Source: Neoroseomonas eburnea
GTDB taxonomy: Bacteria; Pseudomonadota; Alphaproteobacteria; Acetobacterales; Acetobacteraceae
Assembly: GCF_018129005.1 (NCBI RefSeq)
Contig: NZ_JAAEDL010000004.1
Location: 186,001-250,000 of the forward strand
Length of the DNA: 64,000 nt
Reading direction: 5' to 3'
Below, piece after piece: positions 49,056-60,097 of the stretch; position 1 is the stretch's first letter; each line of letters begins with the position of its first letter. The position numbers and the translations under genes were made by a program. Under the pieces are notes generated by a model. That model was given only the letters and a program-made list of their open reading frames with translations. It was not told where the DNA came from and made no database searches.

Positions 49056-49895
49056 TCATCGCGGGGGCGGCGGCGTCGGTTCCGGGTTCGGCCCCGCCGG
49101 CTGGGTCACTCCCTGGCCATAGCCGATGACGCCCGAGGGAGCGACCGTCGTGCCGTAGACTTCCCGGTTCTCGATCTCGAAGGCGCGTCGCTGCCGGTAG
49201 GCCGAGCGCAGCGTCGAATAGGGGTCGAGAGAGGTTGCGCGCACCTGGTCGATCGGCTCCAGCAGCGCCTCCCGCGTGTCCACCACGACGAGGCCAAGCC
49301 GAACCCAGCCGGCGGCGTCCACCGCCGCCCCCTGGCCAAGCCAGGTGAGCGGGTGAAGTGCGATGTCCACCCCCTGGCCGACCAGGTCGCGCGGGGAGGA
49401 GGGGCCGAACAGCGGCACGAACATGTAGAAGCCCTCGCCGGCCCCCCAGACCGCCAGGGTCTGGCCGAAATCCTCGGAATGGCCGGGCACGCCCCAGTCC
49501 CGCGCCACGTCGAGGATGCCGCCGATGCCGAGGGTCGAGTTCACCATGAACCGGCCGAGCGTGATGCGTGCCCGGCTGATGTTCCCCTGCAGCAGGTCAT
49601 TGGCCAGGATCACCGGCGCGCGCAGGTTGCCCAGAGCGTTGCGGATCCCGTTGCGCACCGGCTGGGGCAGGACGTCGCGATAGGCTTCGGCCACCGGCTG
49701 CAGCACGAAGCGGTCGGCGACCTCGTGCACTTCGAACATCGCGCGGTTGGCGGGTTCGAAGGGGTCGTTGGTCTCGCGGAACTCGGCCACCGCTTCCGGG
49801 TCGTCGGCCGGGGGAGGCGTCGCGCACGCCCCCACGGCGAGGACGGCCAGGGCACAGGCCCAGCTTCGCGATTTCGTGATGATCGGGGGGAGCAT
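49056..49895 (-). CDS. mlaA: Outer-membrane lipoprotein MlaA (VacJ)
   Basis: A 279-residue outer-membrane lipoprotein that removes mislocalised phospholipids from the outer leaflet. The signal (SWACALAVLAVGAC) ends in a lipobox. The family hallmark NDPFEPANRAMFEVHEVADR, then QPVAEAYRDVLPQPVRNGI and GRFMVNSTLGIGGILDVAR, follow. The C-terminal tail is Pro-rich (NPEPTPPPP). ATG 49895 gives a normal signal peptide; the open frame continues upstream without it. It heads the mlaA-mlaC unit and is divergent from metF, with 208 bp between. Confidence 0.92.
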   Translation of the reverse strand: MLPPIITKSRSWACALAVLAVGACATPPPADDPEAVAEFRETNDPFEPANRAMFEVHEVADRFVLQPVAEAYRDVLPQPVRNGIRNALGNLRAPVILANDLLQGNISRARITLGRFMVNSTLGIGGILDVARDWGVPGHSEDFGQTLAVWGAGEGFYMFVPLFGPSSPRDLVGQGVDIALHPLTWLGQGAAVDAAGWVRLGLVVVDTREALLEPIDQVRATSLDPYSTLRSAYRQRRAFEIENREVYGTTVAPSGVIGYGQGVTQPAGPNPEPTPPPPR

Positions 49896-50103
49896 TGCGG
49901 CGGAATACAAGGTCTCGCCCGGGGTTGGAACCGGTTTCCGAACAGGTCTCATGGACGGCAGGCGGGCACGACTATAGCGACAGCAGGTTGCGGCGCAGCA
50001 AGGCGTTTCGTCGCAGTGTGTCACGAAGTCTTGCAAGCGCGTCGTGGACAGGCGAGAGGAGCCGCCCGCCCGCTGCGGTGCTGAGGAACGAGGAACGAGC
50101 GCG

Positions 50104-51036
50104 ATGAACCAGGTCATGGGCGGTACCCTGGCCCGCTGGCTGACCGGGCCCCGGGTGGCCGGCCTGCCTGCCCCGGCGGAAATGCCCGCCCCGCGCCTGT
50201 CCTTCGAGTTCTTCCCGCCCCGGACGGACAAGCTCGAGGAGCAGCTCTGGGCCTGCATCCGGCGGCTCGAGCCGTTGGCGCCGCGCTTCGTCTCCGTGAC
50301 CTACGGTGCCGGCGGATCGACCCAGGAACGCACCCATGCGACCGTCGCGCGCATCGTCACCGAGACCACGCTGACGCCCGCTGCCCACCTGACCTGCGTC
50401 GGCGCGACGCGGGAGGAGGTGGACGCCGTCGCCCGGCGCTACTGGGCGGCCGGGGTGCGCCACATCGTCGCCCTGCGCGGGGACCCGCCGGCAGGGGCCG
50501 CCACCTACACGCCGCACCCGGGCGGCTATGCCCAGGCGGAAGATCTGGTGCGCGGGCTGAAGCGCATCGGGGATTTCGAGATCAGCGTCGGCGCCTACCC
50601 CGAGACCCACCCGGCGGCGCTCTCGGCCGAGGCCGACCTGGATTTCCTCAAGCGCAAGATCGATGCCGGGGCGACGCGGGCGATCACCCAGTACTTCTTC
50701 GATACCGAGGTCTATCTCCGCTTCCTCGACCGCTGCCTGGCCAAGGGCATCACGGTGCCGATCGTGCCGGGCATCCTGCCGGTGTCGAACTTCCAGCAGG
50801 TGGTGAAGTTCTCCGCCATGTGCGGCGCGAGCGTCCCGGCCTGGATGGGCCAGCTCTTCGAAGGGCTGGAGGAGGACGCCGAGACGCGGCGCATGGTCGC
50901 CGCGGTGGTGGCGGCCGAACAGGTGCGGCTGCTGCAGGCGAACGGGGTGGACGAGTTCCACTTCTACACGCTGAACCGGCCGGACCTGACCTACGCGATC
51001 GCGCATATTCTCGGGGCACGGCCCAGGAAGGCCTGA
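50104..51036 (+). CDS. metF: Methylenetetrahydrofolate reductase
   Basis: A 310-residue FAD enzyme that reduces 5,10-methylene-THF to 5-methyl-THF for methionine synthesis. LSFEFFPPRTDKLEEQLWA opens the TIM barrel. FVSVTYGAGGSTQERTHATV, here split after GGST, and ALRGDPPAG and TQYFFDTEVYLRFLDRC complete the FAD and folate site. ATG 50104 matches the family start; an earlier in-frame ATG at 50044 is less likely. I looked for SAM or SAH riboswitch features upstream (208 bp to mlaA) and did not recognise any. Confidence 0.95.
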   Translation: MNQVMGGTLARWLTGPRVAGLPAPAEMPAPRLSFEFFPPRTDKLEEQLWACIRRLEPLAPRFVSVTYGAGGSTQERTHATVARIVTETTLTPAAHLTCVGATREEVDAVARRYWAAGVRHIVALRGDPPAGAATYTPHPGGYAQAEDLVRGLKRIGDFEISVGAYPETHPAALSAEADLDFLKRKIDAGATRAITQYFFDTEVYLRFLDRCLAKGITVPIVPGILPVSNFQQVVKFSAMCGASVPAWMGQLFEGLEEDAETRRMVAAVVAAEQVRLLQANGVDEFHFYTLNRPDLTYAIAHILGARPRKA

Positions 51037-51061
51037 TGCCGTCCGGCCCCGCCGGGGCCGC

Positions 51062-53524
51062 TCAGCCGGCGATCGCGATGTGGTCCGGCGCCAGCTTCGC
51101 CGCCGCGCGCGCATGGATGGCCGCGAAGGCCCGCTCCAACGCCTCCGTCGCCCTGTCGGCATCGAAGAGCGGGCAGGAGGGCAGGTTCGCGGCCAGCCTC
51201 CGCTTCAGCTCCGCGACCCGCTCCGGCGCATTGCCGAGACCCGTCGCCATCCGTTCGTAGTCCTGCAGGGAGGCCACGGCGAGTTCGGGCATGCCGACCG
51301 CCCCCAGCAGGCTGGCCCCCATGCGGCTGGCGAAGGATTCGCCCATCCGCGTCAGCACCGGCAGGCCCATCCGCAGCGCGTTGCTGGCCGTCGTGCCGCC
51401 ATTGTAGGGGAAGGTGTCGAGGAAGAGGTCCGCCAGCGCATGCCGCGCCAGGTGCTCAGCCAGCGGAACGAAGCCTGCGAAGACGATCCGCTGCGGATCG
51501 ATGCCCAGCTTCCTGGCGCGCGTCCGGTAGGTGCCGGAGGATTCCGCCTTGCCGGCATAGAGCCAGAGCACGCTGCCGGGCACCTGCGCCATGATGCGCA
51601 TCCAGGCGTCGAAGGTTTCGGGCGTGACCTTGTAGGCGTTGTTGAACGAGCAGAAGACCGTGCCGCGGTCCGGCAGGCCGGATGCTGCGCGGTCCGGCGC
51701 TGCCGGCGCGGCATCGAGATGCCGGCAATTGGCCTGGAAATGCGGGAGGTGGATCACCTTCTCGCGGAACTGCCCGAAATGGGCGGCCGGGATCGTGGTT
51801 TCGTCGGCGACGACGTAGTCGATGTAGCCGGCCCCCATGGTTCCGATGAAGCCGAGATAGCCGACCTGCACCGGCGCGATCCGCGCGGCGAAGAGCCGCG
51901 TCCGGGCGCCGAGCGTATGCCCGTTCAGATCCACCGCGATGTCGATGCCGAGATCGCGGACGTACCGGATCGCCTCCTGGTCGCCGAGGGCCGAAAGGTC
52001 GTGGAACCGCGTGACCGCCGCGCGGACCTTGTCCTGCCACGGCTCGGCCTGCGCCGGCACCAGAGAGAGGGCGTGCACCTCGAACCGCCGGCGGTCGTGC
52101 CGCTGCAGCACGTCCAGCATCAGGTGGGTTACCGGATGGTTGCCGAAGTCGGAGGAGACATATCCGACCCGGATGACATCCGCCGATCGGGGCACGGCCG
52201 GAAGGGGCACATCCGCCGTGGCGGGATACCTTTCCGCCACGAAGGCCTCCGCCGCCAGCCGCTGGAGCTGCAGGGAATCGGTCGCCGCCAGCAGGTCGAA
52301 GGGGGAGGAGGCTGGACGGCCCTGCCGGATCGCATCGAGGAGTTCCGCGACCATCTCCTCATGCCCGCTCCAGTCCGCGACCTGCATCCGGGCGTGCAGG
52401 ATCTGGCCCGGGAGGAAGGGTTCGGACGGATCGATCCGCCGTGCCTCCTCGAGGTCGCGCAGCGCCCTGTCGGGGCGGCCGGCCCGCAGGAGGGCGTTGC
52501 CGCGCTGCAGCAGCGCCTCGCGGTATCTCGGCCGCAGCGCGATCGCCTCGCCGCAGGCCGCCGCCGCCGCCTCGAAGCGCAGCAGCCTGGTCAGCGCGAT
52601 GCCGAGGTTGCAGTGTGCCTCGGCCAGATCGGGCGCGAGCGCGATGGCCCGGCGGAAGGCGGCGCTCGCCGGCCCGGGGCGACCGGCGTCGAGCAGCGCG
52701 ATGCCCAAGCCGTTGTGCATCGTGGCGTCGGCGGGCTTCAGGGCCGTTGCCCGTTCGTAGGCGGCGAGCGCCTCCTCGACGCGCTTCAGCGCAAGCAGCG
52801 CCCTGCCGCGTCCGGCGTGGCCCTCCGCGAGGTCCGGCCGCAGCGCGAGGGCGCGATCAAAGCTCGCCAGCGCCTCTGCTGCGCGCCGGAGGTCGCACAG
52901 GGCGCCGCCACGATGCAGATACGCCTCGGCGGCGGAGGGGGCGAGCGCGAGCGCCGCGTCGAAGGCCGCGAGCCCCTCGGCGAGGCGTTCCATGGTGCAG
53001 AGCGCGCAGCCGCGCAGGATGTGGGCGGGGGCGATGTCCCGGTTGCGGGCAAGCAGGCCGTCAAGGGAGGCCACGGCCTCGGCCGGGCGTTCCAGGTCGA
53101 TCAGCGCCTGGGCGCGGTGCAGATGCGCCTCCAGCATGTCGGGCCGGAGCCGGATGGCCTTCTCGTAGCAGCGCAGCGCGCGCTCGTGCCGCCCGAGCTG
53201 GCGGAGGCCGTTGCCGAGGTTGGCTTGTGCCTGGGCATTGTCGGGCCGGTAGGCGAGCGATTTCTGGATGAGGTCCACGCCCGCCTGGTGCTGCCCCTGC
53301 TGCAGCGCGCAGACACCGAGGAGGTGCAGGGCGTCGTAGTGGTCGGGGAAGAGCCCGAGGATGGCCCTGTAGATGTCCTGCGCGGCCACCACCTGCCCTT
53401 GCTGGTGCAGGGCCAGGGCGCGGCCGAACATCTCGTGCGCCCGCTGGATCAGGGCTGCGGAGCGGCGGTCGTTCTGCGGTGACAAGGGCTGCCCCTCCTC
53501 GCCCGGCTGCGGGACCTCGGCCAC
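51062..53524 (-). CDS. TPR-repeat glycosyltransferase, GT41/OGT-like
   Basis: An 820-residue protein. The first ~400 residues are about 10-11 tetratricopeptide repeats (for example NAQAQANLGNGLRQLGRHERALRCYEKAI, split as NAQAQANLGNGLRQLG and RHERALRCYEKAI). The C-terminal half is a GT41 domain like eukaryotic O-GlcNAc transferase and plant SPINDLY: IRVGYVSSDFGNHPVTHLM, DLNGHTLGAR, APVQVGYLGFIGTMGAGYID and DLFLDTFPYNGGTTASNAL. In bacteria such proteins glycosylate adhesins or flagellins, or act in polysaccharide synthesis. No acceptor gene is nearby. No signal peptide, so cytosolic. Confidence 0.9.
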   Translation of the reverse strand: MAEVPQPGEEGQPLSPQNDRRSAALIQRAHEMFGRALALHQQGQVVAAQDIYRAILGLFPDHYDALHLLGVCALQQGQHQAGVDLIQKSLAYRPDNAQAQANLGNGLRQLGRHERALRCYEKAIRLRPDMLEAHLHRAQALIDLERPAEAVASLDGLLARNRDIAPAHILRGCALCTMERLAEGLAAFDAALALAPSAAEAYLHRGGALCDLRRAAEALASFDRALALRPDLAEGHAGRGRALLALKRVEEALAAYERATALKPADATMHNGLGIALLDAGRPGPASAAFRRAIALAPDLAEAHCNLGIALTRLLRFEAAAAACGEAIALRPRYREALLQRGNALLRAGRPDRALRDLEEARRIDPSEPFLPGQILHARMQVADWSGHEEMVAELLDAIRQGRPASSPFDLLAATDSLQLQRLAAEAFVAERYPATADVPLPAVPRSADVIRVGYVSSDFGNHPVTHLMLDVLQRHDRRRFEVHALSLVPAQAEPWQDKVRAAVTRFHDLSALGDQEAIRYVRDLGIDIAVDLNGHTLGARTRLFAARIAPVQVGYLGFIGTMGAGYIDYVVADETTIPAAHFGQFREKVIHLPHFQANCRHLDAAPAAPDRAASGLPDRGTVFCSFNNAYKVTPETFDAWMRIMAQVPGSVLWLYAGKAESSGTYRTRARKLGIDPQRIVFAGFVPLAEHLARHALADLFLDTFPYNGGTTASNALRMGLPVLTRMGESFASRMGASLLGAVGMPELAVASLQDYERMATGLGNAPERVAELKRRLAANLPSCPLFDADRATEALERAFAAIHARAAAKLAPDHIAIAG

Positions 53525-53551
53525 CGGGCCGGGGCGCGGGCCGGTGTCGTC

Positions 53552-53660
53552 TAGAGCAGATCCCGATCAGGCGGAATCACCTGATCGGGTGAAGATGCTC
53601 GCGAAAACAAGAGGCTGGAGCGGTTGCCGTTCGCCGAGGCGAACAGTGGCCGCTCCAGCC
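53552..53660 (-). repeat. Dispersed repeat family A, copy 3
   Basis: The reverse complement matches copies 1 and 2 in the order GTTCGCCT, CGGCAACCGCTCCAGCCTC, CGAGCATCTTCACCCGATCA, GGTGATTCCGCCTGATCGGG, ATCTGCTC. The hairpin here is CCCGATCAGG/CCTGATCGGG around the CGGAATCA centre. It lies upstream of the GT41 gene and downstream of the BASS gene. Confidence 0.85.
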
Positions 53661-53709
53661 CCGGCGCCTGACCCTGCGAAGGGGTGAGGCCGGCGCGGTG
53701 CCGCCATGC

Positions 53710-54726
53710 TCAACCCGGCCGCAGCCGGGCATAGACCGGGCGCAGCAGGAAGGGGCTCAGGAACAGCGGGAACTGGCAGAGCGCGAAGAACAGCAGGATG
53801 CGCGAATCCGTCGCGGCCGGCAGCACCGCGAGGTACAGAGCCATGTTGCGGTTGCCCGACAGCAGCCCCGCCGCCAGCGCCAGCCGCCGCCCGGCCGGCG
53901 CGAAGGCCAGCGCCGTCGCGATGTTCAGCCCGAAATTGCCGGCGAAGGCCAATGCCAGCCCGCCCAGCACCCAGTCCGGCTCGGCCAGCAGCTTCGCCAG
54001 CATCCCGTCCATCACGCCGAAGCCGTAGAGCACCACCAGCCACACCACCGCCCCGTCCACTGCCGGGCCGACGCGCTTCAGCGCCGCGTCGCCGACCGCC
54101 CGGCGGATGGCGATCGAGACCAGCAGCGGCAGCCCCACCACCAGCGCCAGCCGCGCCATCAGCCCGGTCAGCGAAATGGCGAGGTCGATCCCCATCAGCC
54201 CCAGCGCCAGCGGCGGCGCGGTCAACGGCACCAGCAGCGTCGTCACCACCGCGACGACGAGCGAGATCTCCCCATCCAGCCCCACCAGCCTGGCGAAGGC
54301 GGGGGAGGAGGTCGCCGCGCACCCCGTCGCGCTGATCACCAGCGCCGCGCCGAGCGGCCCGTCCAGCCCCGTCGCCAACGCCACCGCATAGGCGAGCAGC
54401 GGCGAGATCAGCAGCAGCCAGGCGGTCAGCGCCGCCACCAGCAGCGGCCGGCGCAGATAGCCGAAGACCTGCGCCGGATCGACGCGCAGCAGCACCAGCG
54501 TCATCAGCCCGGCGACGGTGATGGTGACGACGTCGCGGAACAGCGCGGCGAGCGGCGGGACGAACAGCCCGGCGAAGATGCCGATGGCCAGCAGCGCACC
54601 GCCCTGCCGGGCGGACCATTCCAGGAAACGGAGCGGTGACAGGAGAGGCGGGCCCCGGCGGCGGTTGGAGGTCTTCGCCTCAGGTTCTATATCCCAGGGC
54701 GTGCACGCGCCATCCTCGCTCCTCAC
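53710..54726 (-). CDS. Bile acid:sodium symporter (BASS/SBF)-type transporter; start uncertain
   Basis: A hydrophobic protein of about 300-338 residues with 8-10 helices. The order of segments (QGGALLAIGIFAGLFVPPL, then TLVLLRVDPAQVFGYLRRP, LISATGCAATSSPAFARL-like VISATGCAATSSPAFARL, and LLSGNRNMALYLAVLPA) is of SBF/BASS type. NMALYLAVLP is the ion-site region. The substrate is not known. The longest start is GTG 54726, but this would overlap the divergent pentapeptide gene and its promoter. The conserved part begins near SPLRFLEW (about 54650), where no ATG/GTG/TTG is present, so the true start is unresolved. Confidence 0.8.
   Translation of the reverse strand: MRSEDGACTPWDIEPEAKTSNRRRGPPLLSPLRFLEWSARQGGALLAIGIFAGLFVPPLAALFRDVVTITVAGLMTLVLLRVDPAQVFGYLRRPLLVAALTAWLLLISPLLAYAVALATGLDGPLGAALVISATGCAATSSPAFARLVGLDGEISLVVAVVTTLLVPLTAPPLALGLMGIDLAISLTGLMARLALVVGLPLLVSIAIRRAVGDAALKRVGPAVDGAVVWLVVLYGFGVMDGMLAKLLAEPDWVLGGLALAFAGNFGLNIATALAFAPAGRRLALAAGLLSGNRNMALYLAVLPAATDSRILLFFALCQFPLFLSPFLLRPVYARLRPG
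54665..54693 (+). promoter_or_regulatory. Candidate promoter of the pentapeptide-uvrD-prmA operon
   Basis: TTGGAG (54665-54670), 17 bp, TATATC (54688-54693), then seven bases to the GTG at 54701. Spacing is ideal for a sigma-70 promoter. The close start codon implies a leaderless mRNA. No Shine-Dalgarno sequence lies between. Confidence 0.5.
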
Positions 54727-55197
54727 CCTGCTTGCGGGGCTGGTCCTTCTTGCCGGGCCGGCCCTGGCCGGCTGTACCGATCCCCCTGCGCCCGGCGTGG
54801 TGTGGCGACGCTGCCTGCTCGACGAGGCGGACCTGCCCGGCGCCGACCTGACGCGCGCGCTGCTGCGCGATGCCTCCTTCCAGCGCGCCGTACTGACGGG
54901 CGCGAAGCTCATCGAGGCGGACGGGATCGAGGCGCGCTTCGTCTCGGCGGATCTGTCCGGCGCGGATCTCTCGCGCGCCAACCTGCGCCAGACGGATTTC
55001 ACCCGCGCGAACCTTCGGCATGCCGTGCTGGCCGGGGCGGATCTGCGGCGTGCGACCCTGTTCCGCGCCGACCTGACGGAGGCCGACCTGAGCGGTGCGA
55101 ACCTTGCCGGCGCCAACCTGGCAGGCGCGATGCTCGGCGGTGCGCGCTGGACCGACGGGCAGCGCGTCTGCGCCGCCGGCTCGGTGGGGAACTGCCA

Positions 55198-55201
<4 letters not shown>
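54701..55201 (+). CDS. Exported pentapeptide-repeat protein
   Basis: A 166-residue protein with a lipoprotein-like signal (LLTLLAGLVLLAGPALAGC; the Cys is residue 25 or so) and then about 20 A(D/N)LXX-type pentapeptides from residue 45 to 145 (for example ADLSGADLSRANLRQTDF). These build a right-handed quadrilateral beta-helix. No charged gyrase-mimic feature is evident, and the secretion signal argues against a DNA-gyrase role as in Qnr. GTG 54701 gives a normal signal. Its stop overlaps the uvrD start (GTGA), so it is the first gene of the uvrD-prmA operon. Confidence 0.8.
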
Positions 55202-57389
<2,188 letters not shown>

Positions 57390-57393
<4 letters not shown>

Positions 57394-58316
57394 GGCCCTC
57401 CGGCCCCGATGCGCCCGGCGCCCTGTCCCGCCGCCGGGCCGAACCGCTGGAAGCCCTGGTGATCGACGGGTTGCCCGAACATGCCGTGCCGGTCTTCGAG
57501 GCGGCGCTCGAACAGGTGTGCACCACCGTCGCCTATTTCCGCGACGAGCCGACCGATACCTGGCGGATCGAAGGCGTGCGCGAAGCGGGTGCGCATGACG
57601 AGGCGCTGGACGCGGCGCTGGCGCTCGCCGCGGCCGTCGCGGGGATCGACCCGCCCGTGGTGCAGGCCGCGCCGGTGGAGGCGGAGGGTTGGCTCGCCCG
57701 CACCGTGCAGGCCTTCCCGGAAATGCCGATCGGCGGGCGCTTCCTGATCCGCCCGACCCATGTGCCGGACCCCGTGACCCATGGCCGCGTGGTGCTGAAG
57801 CTCGATGCCGGTCTGGCCTTCGGTTCGGGGGAGCATGCCTCGACCCAGGGCTGCCTGCGCGCCTTCGAGGCGGTGGCGCATCGCCGGCCGCGGACGGTCT
57901 GCGACCTCGGCAGCGGGTCGGGCATCCTGGCGATGGCGGCGGCGAAGATGGTGCCGTGCCGCGTGCTGGCGACCGATATCGAGCCGTGGTCGGTGCGCGT
58001 CTGCGAACAGAATGCCCGGCTGAACGGGCTCGTGCCGCGGCGGATGCGGGCCATCCTGGCGGATGGCTGGAAGCCGCGCGTGATGAAGGGCGTGCGCTAC
58101 GACCTGATCTTCGCGAACATCCTGGCGCGGCCGCTCTGTGCCATGGCGCGGGAGCTGGCGCTGCACCTGGCACCCGGCGGCACGGCGATCCTGGCGGGGC
58201 TGCTTGGCACCCAGGCGCGCATGGTGCTGGCGGCGCATCGGCGGCAGGGGCTGGTGCTGGAACGGCGGATCGATGTCGGTCCGTGGTCGACGCTCGTGCT
58301 CAGGCGCCGAGGCTGA
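57390..58316 (+). CDS. prmA: Ribosomal protein L11 methyltransferase
   Basis: A 308-residue SAM-dependent enzyme that methylates ribosomal protein L11 at several positions. The N-terminal substrate-recognition domain is about 1-105. The methyltransferase domain starts FGSGEHASTQGCLRAFE, with the SAM motif CDLGSGSGILAMAA and FANILARPL, as in PrmA. ATG 57390 overlaps the uvrD stop by 4 bases, so expression is coupled. Its 3' end overlaps the convergent small flagellar-like gene by 17 bp. Confidence 0.92.
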
Positions 58317-58587
58317 TCGCCTGGCGCTGGATCTCGTCGTTGCGTTCCAGCGCCCTGGCATTCGCCTCATAGGCACGGCGGGCCTGGATCATGTCGGCCA
58401 TGGCGCGTTCGAGCTCGCCGCTCGCCTGCGCCGTGGTCAGGCCTTCATTGCCGGTCGGCGGGGCGGGCGAGGGATCGCTGCCGCGCGCGCTCTGCGGCGT
58501 CGGGCTGGCGATGGTCGCCGCGGCGCGATCGACCCGTTCCGCCGAGCGTTGCATCCCTTGCACCGAGGCATTGAGCGCGACCTGCAT
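58300..58587 (-). CDS. Miniature flagellar rod/hook-like protein
   Basis: A 95-residue protein that joins the two ends of the flagellar rod/hook fold. Residues 1-30 (ALNASVQGMQRSAERVDRAA) resemble the N-terminal rod domain (AL.G...A..RLD..A.NIAN). Residues 60-92 (MADMIQARRAYEANARALER) resemble the C-terminal rod domain (MIE.QRAYEAN.R). The middle that carries the shaft in FlgB, FlgC or FlgG is replaced by a Pro/Gly-rich linker. No flagellar genes are nearby. It may be a remnant or a small axial accessory. It overlaps prmA by 17 bp in convergent direction. Confidence 0.65.
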   Translation of the reverse strand: MQVALNASVQGMQRSAERVDRAAATIASPTPQSARGSDPSPAPPTGNEGLTTAQASGELERAMADMIQARRAYEANARALERNDEIQRQAISLGA

Positions 58588-58878
58588 CGTCTCATCCTGC
58601 GGTACATTCCTTGATCTTCGATGAACGTCGTGCCGGTGCGGCTGCGCAGGTGCCCAAGGAAGGAGGTGGGGGTTCGGGGGCGGAGTTCTCTCCGCCCCCG
58701 ATTCTCATCCCACCCGCATGGCGAATCCCGTACCAGCCGCCGCTATTGGCGACTGCCGGCATGAGGCTGTTCGTGCCCTCGGACGGCGGCGCAGACCTCC
58801 GGTTTGCTTGGCTTCGCCGGACCACCGGCGGGCCGCGTTCGCGGCCTCGGCACGAGTCAAGAACTCGTGCCGCTGGTA
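58588..58878. other. Intergenic hairpin cluster, no gene
   Basis: About 290 bp between the LLM gene's 3' end and the flagellar-like gene's 5' end (both minus). It contains the LLM hairpin at 58675-58700 and, nearer the LLM stop, three hairpins in a row: CGCCGG/CCGGCG (58815-58830), GGCCGC/GCGGCC (58831-58846) and GGCACGAGT/ACTCGTGCC (58849-58871). No coding frame is supported. Confidence 0.55.
58675..58700 (-). terminator. Hairpin downstream of the LLM gene (GGAA-like family)
   Basis: A perfect 11-bp stem CGGGGGCGGAG/CTCCGCCCCCG with loop AGAA on the minus strand, followed by AACCCCCACCTCCTTCCTT. It is like the tag, ilvA and ettA hairpins but one GNRA position differs (AGAA rather than GGAA). 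It lies about 180 bp after the LLM stop. Confidence 0.5.
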
Positions 58879-59991
58879 TCACTCCGCCGCCCTGGCGGTC
58901 GCTTCCACGTGCTGCCGCAGCCTCGGCATCACCTCCTCGGCGAGCCGCTTCATCGTCTCCGCTTCCCAGGAGGCGTTGACGCCGGACCAGTCGAGCCCCG
59001 GCATCAGCAGGTGTCCGAAGGGCCCGGTGTCCTCGCGCAGCGCCACCAGCCGGTCGAGCACGGTCTTCGGGCTGCCGCAGATGACGCAGGCCTCGATCAT
59101 GTCCTCGGTGGTGGCGTCCATCGGGTCCATGTCGTCGCGCGGCGTCATGGTGGCGGCGAGGCCGGCGCGCTTCGCGAGGCTGCCGAGGTAGTCGAAGTAG
59201 TAGCGCGTCGCGCCTTCCGGCGCGGTGGCGCGGGCGCGGGCCTCGGTGTCGTTGGCGGCGATGACCAGGTTGCGGGCGACGCGCCAATTGGACCCGTCCA
59301 CGGGCCGGCCGGCCTCGGCGAGTCCCTTGGCGATGCCGCGCCAATGCCCGCCGAGCACCCGGTGGGCGACGAAGTTGGCGCTGATCACGCCCCAGCCGCG
59401 CGCCGCGGCGACGGTCACGCCGTAGCTGTCCGGCTGGCGGGCGGAGATGTGGATGGAGGGCCCTTCGCGCCGGAAGGGCTTGGGCATGAAGCCGACGCCG
59501 TAATCGGGCAGCACGGTGCGCGTCAGGCGGATCGGCCAGGTGGCGCCGTCGATCTCGTAGGGCGGGTCGGCGGCCCAGATCGCCTGGATGGCGGCGATCG
59601 ATTCCAGCATGCGCTTGCCGCGCTCGATCGGCGCGATGTCGCCGAAGAGCTCGAAGTCGGAGGCGAGGCCGCCCGAGCCGATGCCGAGCATGAGCCGCCC
59701 GCCCGACATGTGGTCGAACTGGGCGACCTCGGCGGCGACGATGGCGGGGTGGTGGTTGGGAAGGTTGATCACACCGGTGCCGAAGGCGAGGCGCGTGCGG
59801 TGGATCAGCCCCGCCATGAACATCAGCGGAGAGGCGATCGGCTCGGAGGTCGCGGAGAAGTGTTCGCCGACCCAGAGCTCGTCGAAGCCGAGCCGGTCGG
59901 CGAGGAGGGATTTCTCCGTGTCCTCGGCGAGGGTCTCGTGCATCGGCCGCTGCGGCGGGTGCAGCGGCATCATGAACAGGCCGAGGCGCAT
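58879..59991 (-). CDS. LLM-class flavin-dependent oxidoreductase (luciferase-like monooxygenase)
   Basis: A 370-residue TIM-barrel enzyme of the bacterial luciferase superfamily, which uses FMNH2 or F420-type cofactors with O2. Typical stretches are RLGFDELWVGEHFSATSEP, LAFGTGVINLPNHHPAIVAAE, FDHMSGGRLMLGIGSGGL and the C-terminal VICGSPKTVLDRLVALRED. Members oxidise aldehydes, sulfonates, terpenes or nitrogen heterocycles; the substrate cannot be read. It stands alone. Codon use is like that of its neighbours. Confidence 0.92.
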   Translation of the reverse strand: MRLGLFMMPLHPPQRPMHETLAEDTEKSLLADRLGFDELWVGEHFSATSEPIASPLMFMAGLIHRTRLAFGTGVINLPNHHPAIVAAEVAQFDHMSGGRLMLGIGSGGLASDFELFGDIAPIERGKRMLESIAAIQAIWAADPPYEIDGATWPIRLTRTVLPDYGVGFMPKPFRREGPSIHISARQPDSYGVTVAAARGWGVISANFVAHRVLGGHWRGIAKGLAEAGRPVDGSNWRVARNLVIAANDTEARARATAPEGATRYYFDYLGSLAKRAGLAATMTPRDDMDPMDATTEDMIEACVICGSPKTVLDRLVALREDTGPFGHLLMPGLDWSGVNASWEAETMKRLAEEVMPRLRQHVEATARAAE

Positions 59992-60097
59992 GGTCGGAAC
60001 CCTTCCTCCGTTCGATCGGAGGCTAGGGGCTGCGCCGCCGGCGGTGAAGGCGGGGCGGGGCCGCGGTCGGGGGGGTGACGCGGCCCCGCGGTGCCGG

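Noticed and set aside
49896-50103. SAM or SAH riboswitch before metF
   Set aside because: I looked for the pairing and conserved blocks of SAM-I, SAM-II and SAH switches and saw none; the region is plain divergent promoter sequence.
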